A DNA stretch of 52,481 nucleotides, taken from contig NZ_AYXG01000123.1 of NCBI RefSeq assembly GCF_000564855.1, positions 1 through 52,481 on the forward strand, written 5' to 3'. The notes under the pieces were generated by a model. That model searched no databases. It saw only the letters and a program-made list of their open reading frames with translations, and had not been told where the DNA came from. Made by a program: the position numbers and the translations under genes. This document shows positions 31,263 through 40,992 of this stretch, piece after piece. Within the stretch, counting starts at the first letter, position 1. Every line of letters starts with the position of its first letter. Source of the DNA: Actinokineospora spheciospongiae. Lineage in GTDB: Bacteria; Actinomycetota; Actinomycetes; Mycobacteriales; Pseudonocardiaceae.

Positions 31263-32759
31263 TCAGTCCGACCGCAGGGTGACCTGAATGGTGAGTTCGC
31301 GCCCCTGCCGGGCCAACACGACGGGAACGGTGTCCCCTGGCCGGTGCTCGCGGACCGCGACGGTCAGTTCGGCGGCGTTGCGCACCTGCCGGTCGCCGAC
31401 CTTGCGGATCACGTCGCCCTCGGCGATGCCCGCCGCGGCCGCCGCGCCGCCGTCGGCGACGTTGACGACCTGGGCGCCCTCGGCGGTGTCGGCGGAGACC
31501 GACTTGACGTTGGCGCCGATGTCGGCGTGCTTGACCTGGCCGTCGCGGATGATGGTCTCGGCGATGCGCTTGGCGTCGTTGCCGGGGATGGCGAAGCCCA
31601 GGCCGATGGAGCCGGTGTTGCCGGTGCTGGAGCGGATGGCGGAGTTGATCCCGATCAGCGCCCCGGTCGCGTCGACCAGCGGGCCGCCGGAGTTGCCCTG
31701 GTTGATCGCCGCGTCGGTCTGGATGGCGTCGTAGGTGATGGGCGCCTCGCCGTTCTCCCCACCCGCGACGACCGGGCGGTGCAGGGCGCTGACGATGCCC
31801 TGGGTGACCGTGTCGGACAGGCCGAGCGGGGAACCGACGGCGATCACCGGGTCGCCGACCTGGAGCTTGTCGGAGTCGCCGAATTGCAGCACGGTCGGGT
31901 TGGTCACCGCGACCTTGATCACGGCGAGGTCGGTCTTGGCGTCGGTGCCCACGACCTTCGCCTCGGCCCGGGTGCCGTCGGTGAACACGGTGGTGATCGT
32001 GGACTCCGGGGTGGCGCGGCCCTCCAGGGTGACCACGTGCCAGTTGGTGAGGATGTAGCCGGAACCGTCGATGAACACCCCGGAGCCGGTGCCGCCGCCC
32101 TGCTCCATGCGCACCTCGATGGACACCACCGCGGGCCGCACCCTGGTCGCGATGTCGGACACGGACCCGACCGGGCGCTGCACCCCGGGCTCGACCTGGG
32201 CCAGGGTGACGTCGCTGGTGAGCGCGTCGCCGCTGCGGGCGACCACCCAGCCGACCAGCCCACCCGCCGCCCCGATCACCAAGGCGACGACACCGAGCAG
32301 GGCGAGCGCGACGGGCTTGACCCGCCTGCCGAAGAGGACGTCGGGCAGGCTCAGCAGCGCGCCGGTGCCCCGGGTGGACCCGGCGGCGGGCTCGTCGTCG
32401 TCCTTGGGCACCGCGGGCGGGCCGATGACCGCACCCGCGGCCGGGTCGCGCCACGGGTCGGCGTCCTCGCTCCACAGGTGGCCCTCGTCACCGGCGTCCC
32501 CGCCGCCTGCGCCGGGGGGTCGCTGCAACCGCACCCCGGTGTCGGCGGGCGTGCGGCCGAACGCGCTCGCGAGCGCGTCCGGGGTCGGCGGCGCGCTCGG
32601 CAGCCCCCCGAGCGGCGGGCGGGCCGCGGCGTGGGGGGAGAAGGCGCCGTCGACCCCGGCGGGTCGCCCGAACGCGGCCGCCGACGAGGGATCGACCGCG
32701 GGCCGCTCCAGCGGCCTGGGTCCGATCCGCTGCTCGGGGTCGGGGTTCTGCTGAGTCAT
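31263..32759 (-). CDS. htrA: Membrane-anchored HtrA/DegP-type serine protease
   Basis: A 498-aa protease. A 148-residue Pro/acidic cytoplasmic head precedes one transmembrane helix (149-172, VALALLGVVALVIGAAGGL). The trypsin-like domain has H241 (ILTNWHVV), D277 (AKTDLAVIK) and S357 (NQGNSGGPL). A PDZ domain follows (GIAEGDVIRKVGDRQV). The active site faces outward and would handle misfolded envelope proteins. It lies downstream of rseA and sigE, the usual envelope-stress set. Confidence 0.94.
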   Translation of the reverse strand: MTQQNPDPEQRIGPRPLERPAVDPSSAAAFGRPAGVDGAFSPHAAARPPLGGLPSAPPTPDALASAFGRTPADTGVRLQRPPGAGGGDAGDEGHLWSEDADPWRDPAAGAVIGPPAVPKDDDEPAAGSTRGTGALLSLPDVLFGRRVKPVALALLGVVALVIGAAGGLVGWVVARSGDALTSDVTLAQVEPGVQRPVGSVSDIATRVRPAVVSIEVRMEQGGGTGSGVFIDGSGYILTNWHVVTLEGRATPESTITTVFTDGTRAEAKVVGTDAKTDLAVIKVAVTNPTVLQFGDSDKLQVGDPVIAVGSPLGLSDTVTQGIVSALHRPVVAGGENGEAPITYDAIQTDAAINQGNSGGPLVDATGALIGINSAIRSSTGNTGSIGLGFAIPGNDAKRIAETIIRDGQVKHADIGANVKSVSADTAEGAQVVNVADGGAAAAAGIAEGDVIRKVGDRQVRNAAELTVAVREHRPGDTVPVVLARQGRELTIQVTLRSD

Positions 32760-32832
32760 CGTCCACCACGGTGCCGCAACGACGGTGAAATGGGCGTGCG
32801 GAACCGCGCGGGAAGCGGTTGCGCACGAAGAG

Positions 32833-32856
32833 AACCGCCCCCGGGCGGGGGCGGTT
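32833..32856 (-). terminator. Hairpin between rseA and htrA
   Basis: AACCGCCCCC and GGGGGCGGTT pair perfectly over a GGGC loop, 16 bases beyond the rseA stop. It may separate sigE-rseA transcription from htrA. Confidence 0.65.
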
Positions 32857-32871
32857 GCGGTGGTCTTGCGG

Positions 32872-33477
32872 TCAGCGGGCGGCGACGAGGCCGAACGAGG
32901 GGGCCTGGTCGGCCGCGGTCGGGCGGGCGCCGACGAAGCCGACCGGTTCGATGTCGCCCGCGGTCGGGTACGGCTCGGCGGTACCGGGGACGGGGCCGCC
33001 ACCGGTGTTGACCAGCGCGAGCGCGCCGAGCACCAGGCCGGAGACGACCACACCGGCACCCTGCGCGGCGCGGCGGCCGGACCTGCGGCCCAGGACCGTG
33101 CTGCCCTCGCCCAGGCGCGGCGAGGACCCCAGCGGGGTGGCGGTGCCGAACGCGGCGGTGGCCTCGGGGCGCTGGATGGCGACCAGTTGGCCGTCGTCGG
33201 TGACCGCGAGGTTGTCCGGGGCGCCGGGGAGGTCGACCTCCTGCGGGATGGCCCGCAGCGAGGCGAGGAACCCGGCGGACATGCTGGGCACGTCGGCCGC
33301 GCGGACCGCCGAGCGGGCCTGCCGCTGGGCGGTGACCTCGGCGGCGCACCACGGGCAGCGGGCCAGGTGCGCGGTCGCGCGGTCGTGCGGGGTGCGGCCG
33401 AGTTCACCGTCGACGAAGGCCACCACGGCGTCGGGCATGAGGTGCAGGTCGGGCAGCCCCAGGCTCTCGAACGTCAT
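32872..33477 (-). CDS. rseA: Zinc-binding anti-sigma factor (RseA-like)
   Basis: A 201-aa membrane-linked anti-sigma factor. The zinc-associated anti-sigma motif H37-x3-C41-x2-C44 is seen in [12 protein letters not shown] within a helical N-terminal domain. A hydrophobic segment around residues 139-157 ([17 protein letters not shown]) could anchor it. The start ATG overlaps the sigE stop by 4 bases (ATGA), so it is made in step with the sigma factor it is expected to hold inactive. In M. tuberculosis RseA (Rv1222) is redox-sensitive through these cysteines and degraded under stress. Confidence 0.88.
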   Translation of the reverse strand: MTFESLGLPDLHLMPDAVVAFVDGELGRTPHDRATAHLARCPWCAAEVTAQRQARSAVRAADVPSMSAGFLASLRAIPQEVDLPGAPDNLAVTDDGQLVAIQRPEATAAFGTATPLGSSPRLGEGSTVLGRRSGRRAAQGAGVVVSGLVLGALALVNTGGGPVPGTAEPYPTAGDIEPVGFVGARPTAADQAPSFGLVAAR

Positions 33478-34109
33478 AGCGCGGCCTCCCGTGCGAGTTC
33501 CCGGCGCCGCTCCAGCGACGCGCGCAGGGCCTGGCGGCCCCGGTGGATTCTGCTGCGGACAGTACCCAGCTTCACCCCGAGGGTGGCGCCGATCTCCTCG
33601 TAGGACAGGCCCTCCACGTCGCAGAGCACGACGGCGGCGCGGAACTCCGGGGGCAGTTCGTCCAGCGCGGCCTGCAGGTCCGGGTCGAGGTGGGTCTCGC
33701 CGTAGACCTGCTCCGGGCTCGGGTCGTCCCCGGCGAGGCGGTCGGTGTCCTCGGGCAGGGCCTCCATCCGCAGCCGCGAGCGGCGGCGGGCCATGTCCAG
33801 GAACAGGTTGGTGGTGATGCGGTGCAGCCAGCCCTCGAAGGTGCCGGGCTTGTAGGACGCCAGCGAGCGGAACACCCGGATGAAGGTCTCCTGGGTGAGG
33901 TCCTCGGCGTCGTGGGCGTTGCCGGTCAGGCGGTAGGCGAGCCGGTAGACGCGGTCGGCGTGCTCGCGCACGACCTCGTCCCACGACGGCGGCGTCCAGG
34001 CCGTCTCCTCGATCTCCACCGGCCTCGGCTCGGCGGTCTGGGTGGCGGGGATACGCACCTCCTGCACAGGGTCCTTCGCCGTCTTCCTGACAACGTCCGC
34101 GCGTCCCAT
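33474..34109 (-). CDS. sigE: ECF RNA polymerase sigma factor SigE
   Basis: A 211-aa ECF sigma factor. Region 2 covers [17 protein letters not shown] to [20 protein letters not shown]. Region 4 carries [20 protein letters not shown]. The name rests on position before rseA, htrA and tatB as in mycobacteria. I prefer ATG 34109 because GGGGGA lies 6 bases upstream; upstream in-frame ATGs at 34148 and 34181 would add 13 or 24 residues, and such alternative starts are known for mycobacterial SigE. It probably drives htrA and other surface-stress genes. Confidence 0.9.
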   Translation of the reverse strand: MGRADVVRKTAKDPVQEVRIPATQTAEPRPVEIEETAWTPPSWDEVVREHADRVYRLAYRLTGNAHDAEDLTQETFIRVFRSLASYKPGTFEGWLHRITTNLFLDMARRRSRLRMEALPEDTDRLAGDDPSPEQVYGETHLDPDLQAALDELPPEFRAAVVLCDVEGLSYEEIGATLGVKLGTVRSRIHRGRQALRASLERRRELAREAAL

Positions 34110-34267
34110 CGTGTTCCCCCGCTCCCGGGTCAGACCCGTCCCAGCCATGCCGTCCACTCTGGGGTACCCCCATGTGGCCATGGTGAGAGCCTGCTGAGAT
34201 GAGCCTGAGAAAACGTTCAGGGGGTGACCTTCCGGTCGAGTTCACCCGTTTTCCCCATCGGCGGCGC

Positions 34268-34273
34268 TAACCT
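34268..34273 (+). promoter_or_regulatory. -10 element TAACCT, leaderless start of O-methyltransferase
   Basis: TAACCT ends 8 bases before the GTG at 34282. Confidence 0.45.
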
Positions 34274-34281
34274 CCGTTCCC

Positions 34282-34929
34282 GTGGGACGGGAATCGCCCG
34301 CCGTGGACCCGGCGGACCTGAGCGGGTACGTCGACGGCTTCCTGGCCGAAGACGACGCGCTGGCGTCGGCGCGGGCCACCGCGCTGCGGCTGGGGTCGGT
34401 CCCGGTCAGCCCGAGCAGCGGGGCGGCGCTGCGGTTCCTGGCCAGTGTGCTGCGCGCGAAGGCCGTTGTCGAGGTGGGCACCGGCCTGGGGGTCAGCGGC
34501 CTGTACCTGCTGCGCGGGATGGCCCCCGACGGGGTCCTCACCTCGATCGACCTCGACCCCGAGCACCAGGCCCTGGCCAAGCGCACCTTCACCGCGGCGG
34601 GCGTCGCCCCCGGCCGCACCCGGCTGATCATGGGCCGCGCCCTCGACGTGCTGCCCCGGCTGACCGACGGCGGCTACGACCTGCTGTTCATCGACGCGTC
34701 CAAGCCCGAGTACCCCGAGTACCACCAGCAGGGCGTGCGCCTGCTGCGGCCCGGCGGCGTGCTGGCGTTCGACAACATCCTGTGGCAGGGCCGGGTGGCC
34801 GACCCCACCCGCCGCGACCCGGACACCCAGGGGGTGCGCGAGGCCGCCAGGGCGATCCGCGAGGACGACCGGCTGGTGCCGATGCTGCTGCCGGTGGGCG
34901 AGGGCCTGCTGGTCGCGGCCAAGGTCTAG
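34282..34929 (+). CDS. SAM-dependent O-methyltransferase (Rv1220c-like)
   Basis: A 215-aa class I methyltransferase of the caffeoyl-CoA/catechol O-methyltransferase group. Motif I is VVEVGTGLGVSGLYL, followed by TSIDLDPEHQALAK. The metal-dependent site is LLFIDASKPEYPEYH and FDNILWQGRV (Asp, Asp-Asn). Divergent from sigE, convergent with glgC, at the same place as Rv1220c. Substrate unknown; a hydroxylated aromatic is typical for the family. Confidence 0.9.
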   Translation: MGRESPAVDPADLSGYVDGFLAEDDALASARATALRLGSVPVSPSSGAALRFLASVLRAKAVVEVGTGLGVSGLYLLRGMAPDGVLTSIDLDPEHQALAKRTFTAAGVAPGRTRLIMGRALDVLPRLTDGGYDLLFIDASKPEYPEYHQQGVRLLRPGGVLAFDNILWQGRVADPTRRDPDTQGVREAARAIREDDRLVPMLLPVGEGLLVAAKV

Positions 34930-34935
34930 GCGGGT

Positions 34936-34964
34936 CCGCCCGGGTCCCGGGATCACCCGGGCGG
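34936..34964. terminator. Bidirectional terminator between methyltransferase and glgC
   Basis: CCGCCCGGGT and ACCCGGGCGG form a perfect 10-bp stem between the two convergent stops. Confidence 0.6.
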
Positions 34965-34965
34965 G

Positions 34966-36183
34966 TCAGTCGGCGTGGGTGCCCTTGCCCAGGACGACGA
35001 TGCCGCTGCCGCTCACGGTGTACCGGGCGCGGTCCGCTTCCGGGTCGACACCGATGTGGACGCCGTCACCGACGGTGACGTTCTTGTCGAGGATGGCCCG
35101 GCGCACGACGGCGCCCTTGCCGACCCGCACCCCCGGGAGCAGGACGCTGCCCTCCACGACCGCGCCGTCCTCGATGACCACGTCGGAGCTGATGACCGAG
35201 CCGGTCACCCGGGCGCCGGAGACGATGGTGCCCGGGCCGATCATCGACTCCTGGGCCAGGCCCTGGTTGACGAACTTCGCCGGGGGCAGCGGCGGGGTGG
35301 CGGTGCGGATGGGCCACTGCTGGTTGTAGAGGTTGAACACCGGGTGCACCGACACCAGGTCCATGTGCGCGTCGTAGTAGGCGTCCAGGGTGCCGACGTC
35401 GCGCCAGTAGCCGCGGTCGCGCTCGGTCTCGCCGGGGACCTCGTTGTCGGCGAAGTCGTACACCCACGCCGAGCCCCGGTCGACCAGCATCGGGATGATG
35501 TCGCCGCCCATGTCGTGCAGGGAGTCCTTGTCGGCGGCGTCGGCCTTGAGCGCGTCGAGCAGGGCCGCGGTGGAGAACAGGTAGTTGCCCATGGAGGCGA
35601 ACGTCACGTCCGGGTCGTCGGGGACCGCGGGCGGGTCGGCGGGCTTCTCCAGGAACCGGGTGATGCGGCCGGTGGCGTCGGAGTCGATGCAGCCGAAGGC
35701 GCGCGCCTCCTGGCGCGGCACCCGGATGCCCGCGACGGTGACGCCCGCGCCGGTGGCGATGTGGCGCTCCAGCATCTGCGCCGGGTCCATCCGGTAGACG
35801 TGGTCGGCGCCGAAGACCGCGATGTAGTCGGGCCGCTCGTCGTGCACCAGGTTCAGCGACTGGAAGATCGCGTCGGCGCTGCCGGTGTACCAGCGCGGGC
35901 CCAGGCGCTGCTGCGCGGGCACCGGGGTGACGTACTGGCCGAGGATGTTCGACAGCCGCCAGGTGGTGGAGATGTGCCGGTCCAGCGAGTGCGACTTGTA
36001 CTGGGTGAGCACGCACAGCCGGTGGAACCCGGCGTTGACCAGGTTCGACAGGACGAAGTCGACGAGGCGGTAGTTCCCGGCGAACGGCACAGCGGGCTTG
36101 GCGCGGTCGGCGGTCAAGGGCCAGAGCCGCTTTCCCTCACCGCCCGCCAACACGATCCCGAGTACCCGCGGCTGGCCCTTCAC
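34966..36183 (-). CDS. glgC: Glucose-1-phosphate adenylyltransferase
   Basis: A 405-aa ADP-glucose pyrophosphorylase, making ADP-glucose from glucose-1-phosphate and ATP for glycogen and maltose-1-phosphate synthesis. The nucleotidyltransferase signature [20 protein letters not shown] is at about 12-31. [11 protein letters not shown] and the C-terminal left-handed helix ([20 protein letters not shown]) are present. The GTG at 36183 follows TAGGGT by 6 bases. It is divergent from the glycogen synthase gene with 118 bases between them. Confidence 0.96.
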   Translation of the reverse strand: MKGQPRVLGIVLAGGEGKRLWPLTADRAKPAVPFAGNYRLVDFVLSNLVNAGFHRLCVLTQYKSHSLDRHISTTWRLSNILGQYVTPVPAQQRLGPRWYTGSADAIFQSLNLVHDERPDYIAVFGADHVYRMDPAQMLERHIATGAGVTVAGIRVPRQEARAFGCIDSDATGRITRFLEKPADPPAVPDDPDVTFASMGNYLFSTAALLDALKADAADKDSLHDMGGDIIPMLVDRGSAWVYDFADNEVPGETERDRGYWRDVGTLDAYYDAHMDLVSVHPVFNLYNQQWPIRTATPPLPPAKFVNQGLAQESMIGPGTIVSGARVTGSVISSDVVIEDGAVVEGSVLLPGVRVGKGAVVRRAILDKNVTVGDGVHIGVDPEADRARYTVSGSGIVVLGKGTHAD

Positions 36184-36189
36184 GTCCTG

Positions 36190-36195
36190 ACCCTA
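36190..36195 (-). promoter_or_regulatory. -10 element TAGGGT, leaderless start of glgC
   Basis: TAGGGT on the minus strand ends 6 bases before the GTG at 36183. Confidence 0.5.
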
Positions 36196-36288
36196 ACCGG
36201 CTCACCCAGTGGTGTGCCACACGTGATCGGCTTGTGTGGTCCCGCGTTCACCCGTGCGCCGCAGTGCGTTCCCCCGGCGCCGTGCGGC

Positions 36289-36294
36289 TACCGT
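36289..36294 (+). promoter_or_regulatory. -10 element TACCGT, leaderless start of glycogen synthase gene
   Basis: TACCGT ends 7 bases before the GTG at 36302. Confidence 0.5.
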
Positions 36295-36301
36295 GTCCCG
36301 C

Positions 36302-37468
36302 GTGCGCATAGGACTGCTGACGAGGGAATACCCACCGGAGGTCTACGGCGGGGCGGGCGTGCACGTGGCGTTCCTGGTGCCGCGGCTGCGGGAACTGCTC
36401 GACGTGGACGTGCACTGCTTCGGCGGGCCGCGCTCCGACGCGACCGCGCACAACCCGGCCGCCGGGCTGGAGCACGCGAACGCGGCGCTGCGCACGCTGT
36501 CGGCGGACCTGTCGATCACCGCGGCGGTGGACAAGGTCGACCTGGTCCACTCGCACACCTGGTACGCGAACATGGCCGGTCAGCTCGCCCAGGTGCTGCA
36601 CGGCGTCCCGCACGTGGTGACCGCCCACTCGCTGGAGCCGCGCAGGCCGTGGAAGGCCGAGCAGCTCGGCGGCGGCTACCGGCTGTCCTCGTGGGTGGAG
36701 AAGACCGCCTACGAGTCGGCGGACGCGGTGATCGCCGTCAGCGCCGGGATGCGCGCGGACGTGCTCGACTGCTACCCGGCGCTGGACCCGGCCAGGGTGC
36801 ACGTGGTGCGCAACGGCATCGACTCCACCGCCTACCGCCCGGTCACCGAGACCGACGCGCTGCGCGCGCACGGCATCGACCCGGGCAGGCCGATCGTGCT
36901 GTTCGTGGGCAGGATCACCCGGCAGAAGGGGGTGGGGCACCTGGTGGCCGCCGCCCACCACATCGACCCGGACGCGCAGGTCGTGCTGTGCGCGGGCGCC
37001 CCGGACACCCCGGAGATCGCCGAGGAGACCCGGGTGGCGGTCGCGGAGCTGGCGTCGGCGCGGCCCGGGGTGTTCTGGATTCAGAAGATGCTGCAGCCCG
37101 CCGAGGTGCGCCAGTTGCTGAGCCGGGCGGCGGTGTTCGTGTGCCCGTCGGTGTACGAGCCGCTGGGCATCGTGAACCTGGAGGCGATGGCGTGCGCGAC
37201 CGCCGTGGTCGCCTCGGACGTCGGCGGCATCCCGGAGGTCGTCGTGGACGGGGAGACGGGCCTGCTGGTGCACTACGACGAGGCGGACCCGTCGGCGTTC
37301 CGCAGCGGGCTGGCGGACGCGGTCAACGAGGTGCTGGCCGACCCGGAGCGCGCGGCGGCGATGGGCGCGGCGGGGCGGGAGCGGGCCGTGCGGGACTTCT
37401 CCTGGGCGTCGGTGGCCGAGCAGACGGTGGCCGTGTACGAGGCGGCGCGGGCGGTGCACGGCGGCTGA
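36302..37468 (+). CDS. glgM: Glycogen/maltose-1-phosphate synthase (GT4)
   Basis: A 388-aa GT-B glycosyltransferase. It starts VRIGLLTREYPPEVYGGAGV. The donor-site motifs are LFVGRITRQKGVGHLV and the E-x7-E segment SVYEPLGIVNLEAMACA. Actinobacterial homologues (Rv1212c) make alpha-maltose-1-phosphate from ADP-glucose; older annotations call them glgA. Paired with glgC across a shared promoter region, so both are likely co-regulated. GTG 36302 is chosen because the conserved N-terminal strand begins there. Confidence 0.92.
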   Translation: MRIGLLTREYPPEVYGGAGVHVAFLVPRLRELLDVDVHCFGGPRSDATAHNPAAGLEHANAALRTLSADLSITAAVDKVDLVHSHTWYANMAGQLAQVLHGVPHVVTAHSLEPRRPWKAEQLGGGYRLSSWVEKTAYESADAVIAVSAGMRADVLDCYPALDPARVHVVRNGIDSTAYRPVTETDALRAHGIDPGRPIVLFVGRITRQKGVGHLVAAAHHIDPDAQVVLCAGAPDTPEIAEETRVAVAELASARPGVFWIQKMLQPAEVRQLLSRAAVFVCPSVYEPLGIVNLEAMACATAVVASDVGGIPEVVVDGETGLLVHYDEADPSAFRSGLADAVNEVLADPERAAAMGAAGRERAVRDFSWASVAEQTVAVYEAARAVHGG

Positions 37469-37530
37469 TCCGCGCCCGGGGTGATCCCAACGTCACACCG
37501 GGGCTGAGAGCGTGGTCAGCACCGGGCTCG

Positions 37531-37536
37531 TAGGGT
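37531..37536 (+). promoter_or_regulatory. -10 element TAGGGT, leaderless start of GtrA gene
   Basis: TAGGGT ends 6 bases before the GTG at 37543. Confidence 0.5.
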
Positions 37537-37542
37537 GGTGGC

Positions 37543-38025
37543 GTGCACGTCCACCTGGGCAAACCGGCGTTCTCCCGGTACTCGGTGGCGTCGCTGCTGG
37601 CCACCGGGATCAGCCAACTGGTGCTGTTCGGGCTGTACGCGTGGGGTGGGGTGGGTGCCCTCCCGGCGAGCGTGATCGCGTTCGCGGTGGGGGCGGTGCC
37701 GCACTTCGTGCTGGTGCGCTGGTGGGCGTGGGGGCAGCGCGGGGTGCCGCGGCTGACCGGGCAGGTCGTCGGCTACCTGGTGACGACCGCGGTCGGCGGG
37801 CTGGTGTCGGTGGTGCTGACCGCGGGGGTGGACTGGCTGGTGGAGCCGCTGCTCGCCGACCGCGGGGTGCGCACGCTGGTGCTGAACGTGACGTACGTGC
37901 TCAGCGGGTTGCCGGTGTTCCTGGCGAAGTACGCGGTGTTGGACCGGGTGTTCGCCGGGCCGGGGGCCGCTGAGGACCCCGAGGCCGCCGCGCTGCCGTC
38001 GGAGCCGCTGGCGGGTCGGGCCTGA
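37543..38025 (+). CDS. GtrA-family membrane protein
   Basis: A 160-aa protein with four predicted membrane helices, beginning FSRYSVASLLATGISQLVLF. The residues PHFVLVRWWAWG between helices 2 and 3 match the GtrA family (usually N-F..-RR-W.F). These proteins are thought to help translocate lipid-linked sugars in the membrane. It stands alone, convergent to the aminopeptidase gene with only 6 bases between stops. Partner glycosyltransferase is not visible. Confidence 0.85.
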   Translation: MHVHLGKPAFSRYSVASLLATGISQLVLFGLYAWGGVGALPASVIAFAVGAVPHFVLVRWWAWGQRGVPRLTGQVVGYLVTTAVGGLVSVVLTAGVDWLVEPLLADRGVRTLVLNVTYVLSGLPVFLAKYAVLDRVFAGPGAAEDPEAAALPSEPLAGRA

Positions 38026-38031
38026 CGCCGC

Positions 38032-39546
38032 TCAGGCCCCCGCCGCGTAGGAGTCGACGAACTCGACCAGGGTGCGGGCGGCGAAGCCGGTGGCGCCCGG
38101 GACGACGTCGTCGTAGGGGCGGTCCGCCCGGGCCGGGCCCGCGATGTCCAGGTGCGCCCAGGGCAGGCCCGCGGTGAACTCGCGCAGGAACAGGGCCGCG
38201 GTGATGCCGCCCGGCCCCGGCGGGCACTGCCGGACGTCGGCGATGTCGCTGGGGACGTGCTCGGCCCACTCGTCGAGCAGCGGCATCCGCCACCACGACT
38301 CGCCCGCCCGCGCCCCCGCCTCGACCACCCGGTCGGCCAGGGCCGCGGAGTCGGCGAACAGGCCGCCGGTGCGCAGGCCCAGGGAGATCTTCATGGCGCC
38401 GGTGAGGGTGGCCACGTCGAGGAGGACGTCGGCGCCGAGTTCGGCCGCGGCGTAGGCCAGGGCGTCGGCGAGGACCATCCGGCCCTCGGCGTCGGTGTTG
38501 GTCACCTCGGTGGTGCGGCCGCCGTAGTGGCGGACGACGTCACCGGGGCGGTAGGCGGAACCGGAGACGTGGTTCTCCGCGCAAGGCACCAGCGCGGTCA
38601 CCCGGACCGGCAGGCCCAGGCGGGCCACCGCGATCATCGCCGCGATGACGGCGGCACCGCCGGACATGTCGGTGCGCATCAGGTGCATCCCGTCGGCGGG
38701 CTTGATCGAGATGCCGCCGGTGTCGAAGGTGATGCCCTTGCCGACCAGGACCAGGTGCGGGCCCCCGGCGCCCGGGGGCGCCCAGGTGAGGTGCAGCAGC
38801 CGGGGCGGCCGTTCGGACCCGCCGCCGACCGCGATGACCCCGCCGAAGCCGTGCTCGGCCAACCACTCCTCGTCGCGGACCACCGCGTCCAGGCCGGGTA
38901 CCTTCCCCGCCGCCCTGGCCGCGGTGCGGGCCAGCCACGCCGGGTCCTTGACGTTGGACGGGGTGTTGGCCAGGTCGCGGGCGAAGGCGGTGGCCGCCGC
39001 CAGCGCGGTGGCCCGGCTGACCGCCGCCGCCACCTCGGCGCGGCGGTCCGGTTCGGACACCACCAGCCGCGCGGTGCGCAGCCGCGGCTTCTGCTCCTCG
39101 CCGGTGACCCGGAACCGGTAGCCGCCAAGCGACAGGCCCCTGGCGAACTGGGCCGCCTCCTCCGGTCCGGCGTCCGGCGGCAGCACGAGCGCCACCCCCG
39201 GCCGCCCGGTCCCGCGCCCGCTGTCGGTGTCCGCCGCCGCCCGCGCGTCCACGGCGCAGACCAGTGCCGCGCCCGCCGCCCGCCAGTCCGCCGCGGTCCC
39301 CTCGCCCACCCCGAGCACCCAGGCCGCCGCCGAGTCGGCGGGGCCGGGCTGCACCTCGCCCGCCCGGCCGGACAGCGCGACCGCGCTCGCCCAGTCGGCG
39401 CCGAGGTCGTTCCCGCCTGGCCCGAGCAGCGGGGGGCCGTCCGCCGAACTGCGGCTGAGCACGACGAGCGGCAGGCCGCCCCGCACCGAGGCCGCCACCT
39501 CCACGTCGGGCAGCGTCGTCGGCAGGGTCGGCACCGGCGTGGACAA
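38032..39546 (-). CDS. Leucyl aminopeptidase (M17)
   Basis: A 504-aa cytosolic aminopeptidase. The metal and catalytic motifs are VGKGITFDTGGISIKP, TDMSGGAA and NTDAEGRMVLADAL. The start is TTG at 39546, set by GGAGGAACC immediately upstream. The N-terminal M17 domain is poorly conserved as usual. In M. tuberculosis pepB lies elsewhere, so this position is different from that genome. It would release N-terminal residues from peptides, with two divalent metals. Confidence 0.93.
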   Translation of the reverse strand: MSTPVPTLPTTLPDVEVAASVRGGLPLVVLSRSSADGPPLLGPGGNDLGADWASAVALSGRAGEVQPGPADSAAAWVLGVGEGTAADWRAAGAALVCAVDARAAADTDSGRGTGRPGVALVLPPDAGPEEAAQFARGLSLGGYRFRVTGEEQKPRLRTARLVVSEPDRRAEVAAAVSRATALAAATAFARDLANTPSNVKDPAWLARTAARAAGKVPGLDAVVRDEEWLAEHGFGGVIAVGGGSERPPRLLHLTWAPPGAGGPHLVLVGKGITFDTGGISIKPADGMHLMRTDMSGGAAVIAAMIAVARLGLPVRVTALVPCAENHVSGSAYRPGDVVRHYGGRTTEVTNTDAEGRMVLADALAYAAAELGADVLLDVATLTGAMKISLGLRTGGLFADSAALADRVVEAGARAGESWWRMPLLDEWAEHVPSDIADVRQCPPGPGGITAALFLREFTAGLPWAHLDIAGPARADRPYDDVVPGATGFAARTLVEFVDSYAAGA

Positions 39547-39606
39547 GGTTCCTCCGGCTGGGATGCTCGGGAAGCGGGTGGTGGTGGGGTGGTGGGCGGT
39601 CGCGGC

Positions 39607-39774
39607 TCAGCCGGAGGCGGACTTGAGCGCGTCCCCGAGGTTGCCCGCCTCCTCCGGCGTCATCTCCACGACGAGGCGTCCACCGCCCTCGAGCGGGACG
39701 CGCATCACGATGCCCCGGCCCTCCTTAGTCACTTCGAGGGGACCGTCACCGGTCCGGGGCTTCATGGCCGCCAT
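39607..39774 (-). CDS. DUF3117 protein (Rv1211-like), 55 aa
   Basis: A small protein beginning MAAMKPRTGDGPLEVTKE and continuing GRGIVMRVPLEGGGRLVVEM to a helix TPEEAGNLGDALKSASG. This is the conserved actinobacterial DUF3117 family; its function is unknown. GGAGGGAGC lies just upstream of the ATG at 39774. The base sequence is well conserved across actinobacteria, so despite its size this call is firm. It is 60 bases upstream of the aminopeptidase TTG, on the same strand. Confidence 0.93.
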   Translation of the reverse strand: MAAMKPRTGDGPLEVTKEGRGIVMRVPLEGGGRLVVEMTPEEAGNLGDALKSASG

Positions 39775-40115
39775 AGCGTGCTCCCTCCGTCATAGCCTGC
39801 CCACCCGGCGCTGGCCTCCGCACGCGTCGGACGGCCGGGTCGAATGACATTCTCCCCCATCCGGTCGCGGCGGGTGAAATCGAACCGATCATCGCGTGTC
39901 GGGTGACCGGCCACGATGGGCGGGCGGCCCGCCCCCGGCGGCCTCCCGACCCGGCTCCGCCGCACCCCCTCCGCGCCCACGGCGGACACCCGCGCACCCG
40001 GGGCGGGGTCGCCGCCGCCTTCCCGAGCCGACCTCGGCATTCCCGCCATCCGGACCGCGGTGTCCAAAATGGTGCGCCGCCCGCGCCCCCGAGGGACGGC
40101 CCCGGCCGCGCTGTG

Positions 40116-40129
40116 GTGTCGGTGGACAC
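40116..40129. promoter_or_regulatory. Inverted repeat GTGTC-GGTG-GACAC upstream of crotonase gene
   Basis: Perfect 5-bp arms, 72 bases before the ATG at 40201. The rest of the 39775-40200 gap has no convincing gene. Confidence 0.3.
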
Positions 40130-40200
40130 ACGGCGGCGGCCCGCTTCCTGGCGGGGTGCCCGGGTGGTAAGCAGGGGTACACCGCGTGAAAGGGAGCCCG

Positions 40201-40992
40201 ATGTCCGACACGGCACTGCTGACCGAGGACCGCGACGGCGTGCGCACGCTGACCCTGAACCGGCCGGAGGCGTACAACTCGCTCACGGTGGCGCTCAAGG
40301 AGGCCCTGCTCGACGCGCTGACCGCCGCCGCGGCCGACGCGTCGGTGCGCGCGGTGGTGCTGACCGGCGCCGGGAAGGCGTTCTGCGCGGGCCAGGACCT
40401 CAAGGAGCACGTCGAACTGCTGCGCGCGGACGACCCGGCACCTCTGTCGACGGTGGAGAGGCACTACAACCCGATCGTCACCGCCATCACCGGGATGCCC
40501 AAACCGATCATCGCCGCGGTGAACGGCATGGCCGCGGGCGCGGGCGCCTCCTTCGCCTACGCCTGCGACCTGCGCATCGCCGCCGACTCGGCGAAGTTCC
40601 TGATGGCCTTCGCCAACGTCGGCCTCACCGCCGACTCGGGCGCGGCCTGGACGCTGCCGCGGCTCATCGGCTACGGCCGGGCGATGGAGATGATGCTGCT
40701 GGCCAAGCCGGTGAGCGCCGAGGAGGCGCTGCGGCTGGGCATGGTCGGCCAGGTGCTCCCGGCCGCGGAAGTGCTCCCCGCCGCGCAGGCGCTGGCGACC
40801 AGGATGGCGGCGGGCCCGACCACGGCCTACGCGATGATCAAGGAGGCCATGCTGCGCTCGGCGGGCGCCCCGCTGGCCGATGGCCTGGTCGCCGAGGGCG
40901 AGACGCAGGCCAGGGCGGGTGCGACGGCTGACCACCGCGCGGCCGTGGAGGCGTTCGTGGCGAAGCGGGAGCCGGTGTTCGAGGGCCGCTAG
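40201..40992 (+). CDS. Crotonase-family enoyl-CoA hydratase/isomerase (PaaG-like)
   Basis: A 263-aa crotonase-fold enzyme acting on a CoA thioester. The oxyanion-hole segments are AFCAGQDLKEH and NGMAAGAGASFAYACDLRIA. The position that usually has the second catalytic Glu reads GLTADSGAAW, the Asp-type pattern of PaaG epoxide isomerases. GGGAGC precedes the ATG. Its TAG stop shares the CTAG palindrome with the stop of the opposite tagI gene, a 4-base convergent overlap. Confidence 0.9.
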   Translation: MSDTALLTEDRDGVRTLTLNRPEAYNSLTVALKEALLDALTAAAADASVRAVVLTGAGKAFCAGQDLKEHVELLRADDPAPLSTVERHYNPIVTAITGMPKPIIAAVNGMAAGAGASFAYACDLRIAADSAKFLMAFANVGLTADSGAAWTLPRLIGYGRAMEMMLLAKPVSAEEALRLGMVGQVLPAAEVLPAAQALATRMAAGPTTAYAMIKEAMLRSAGAPLADGLVAEGETQARAGATADHRAAVEAFVAKREPVFEGR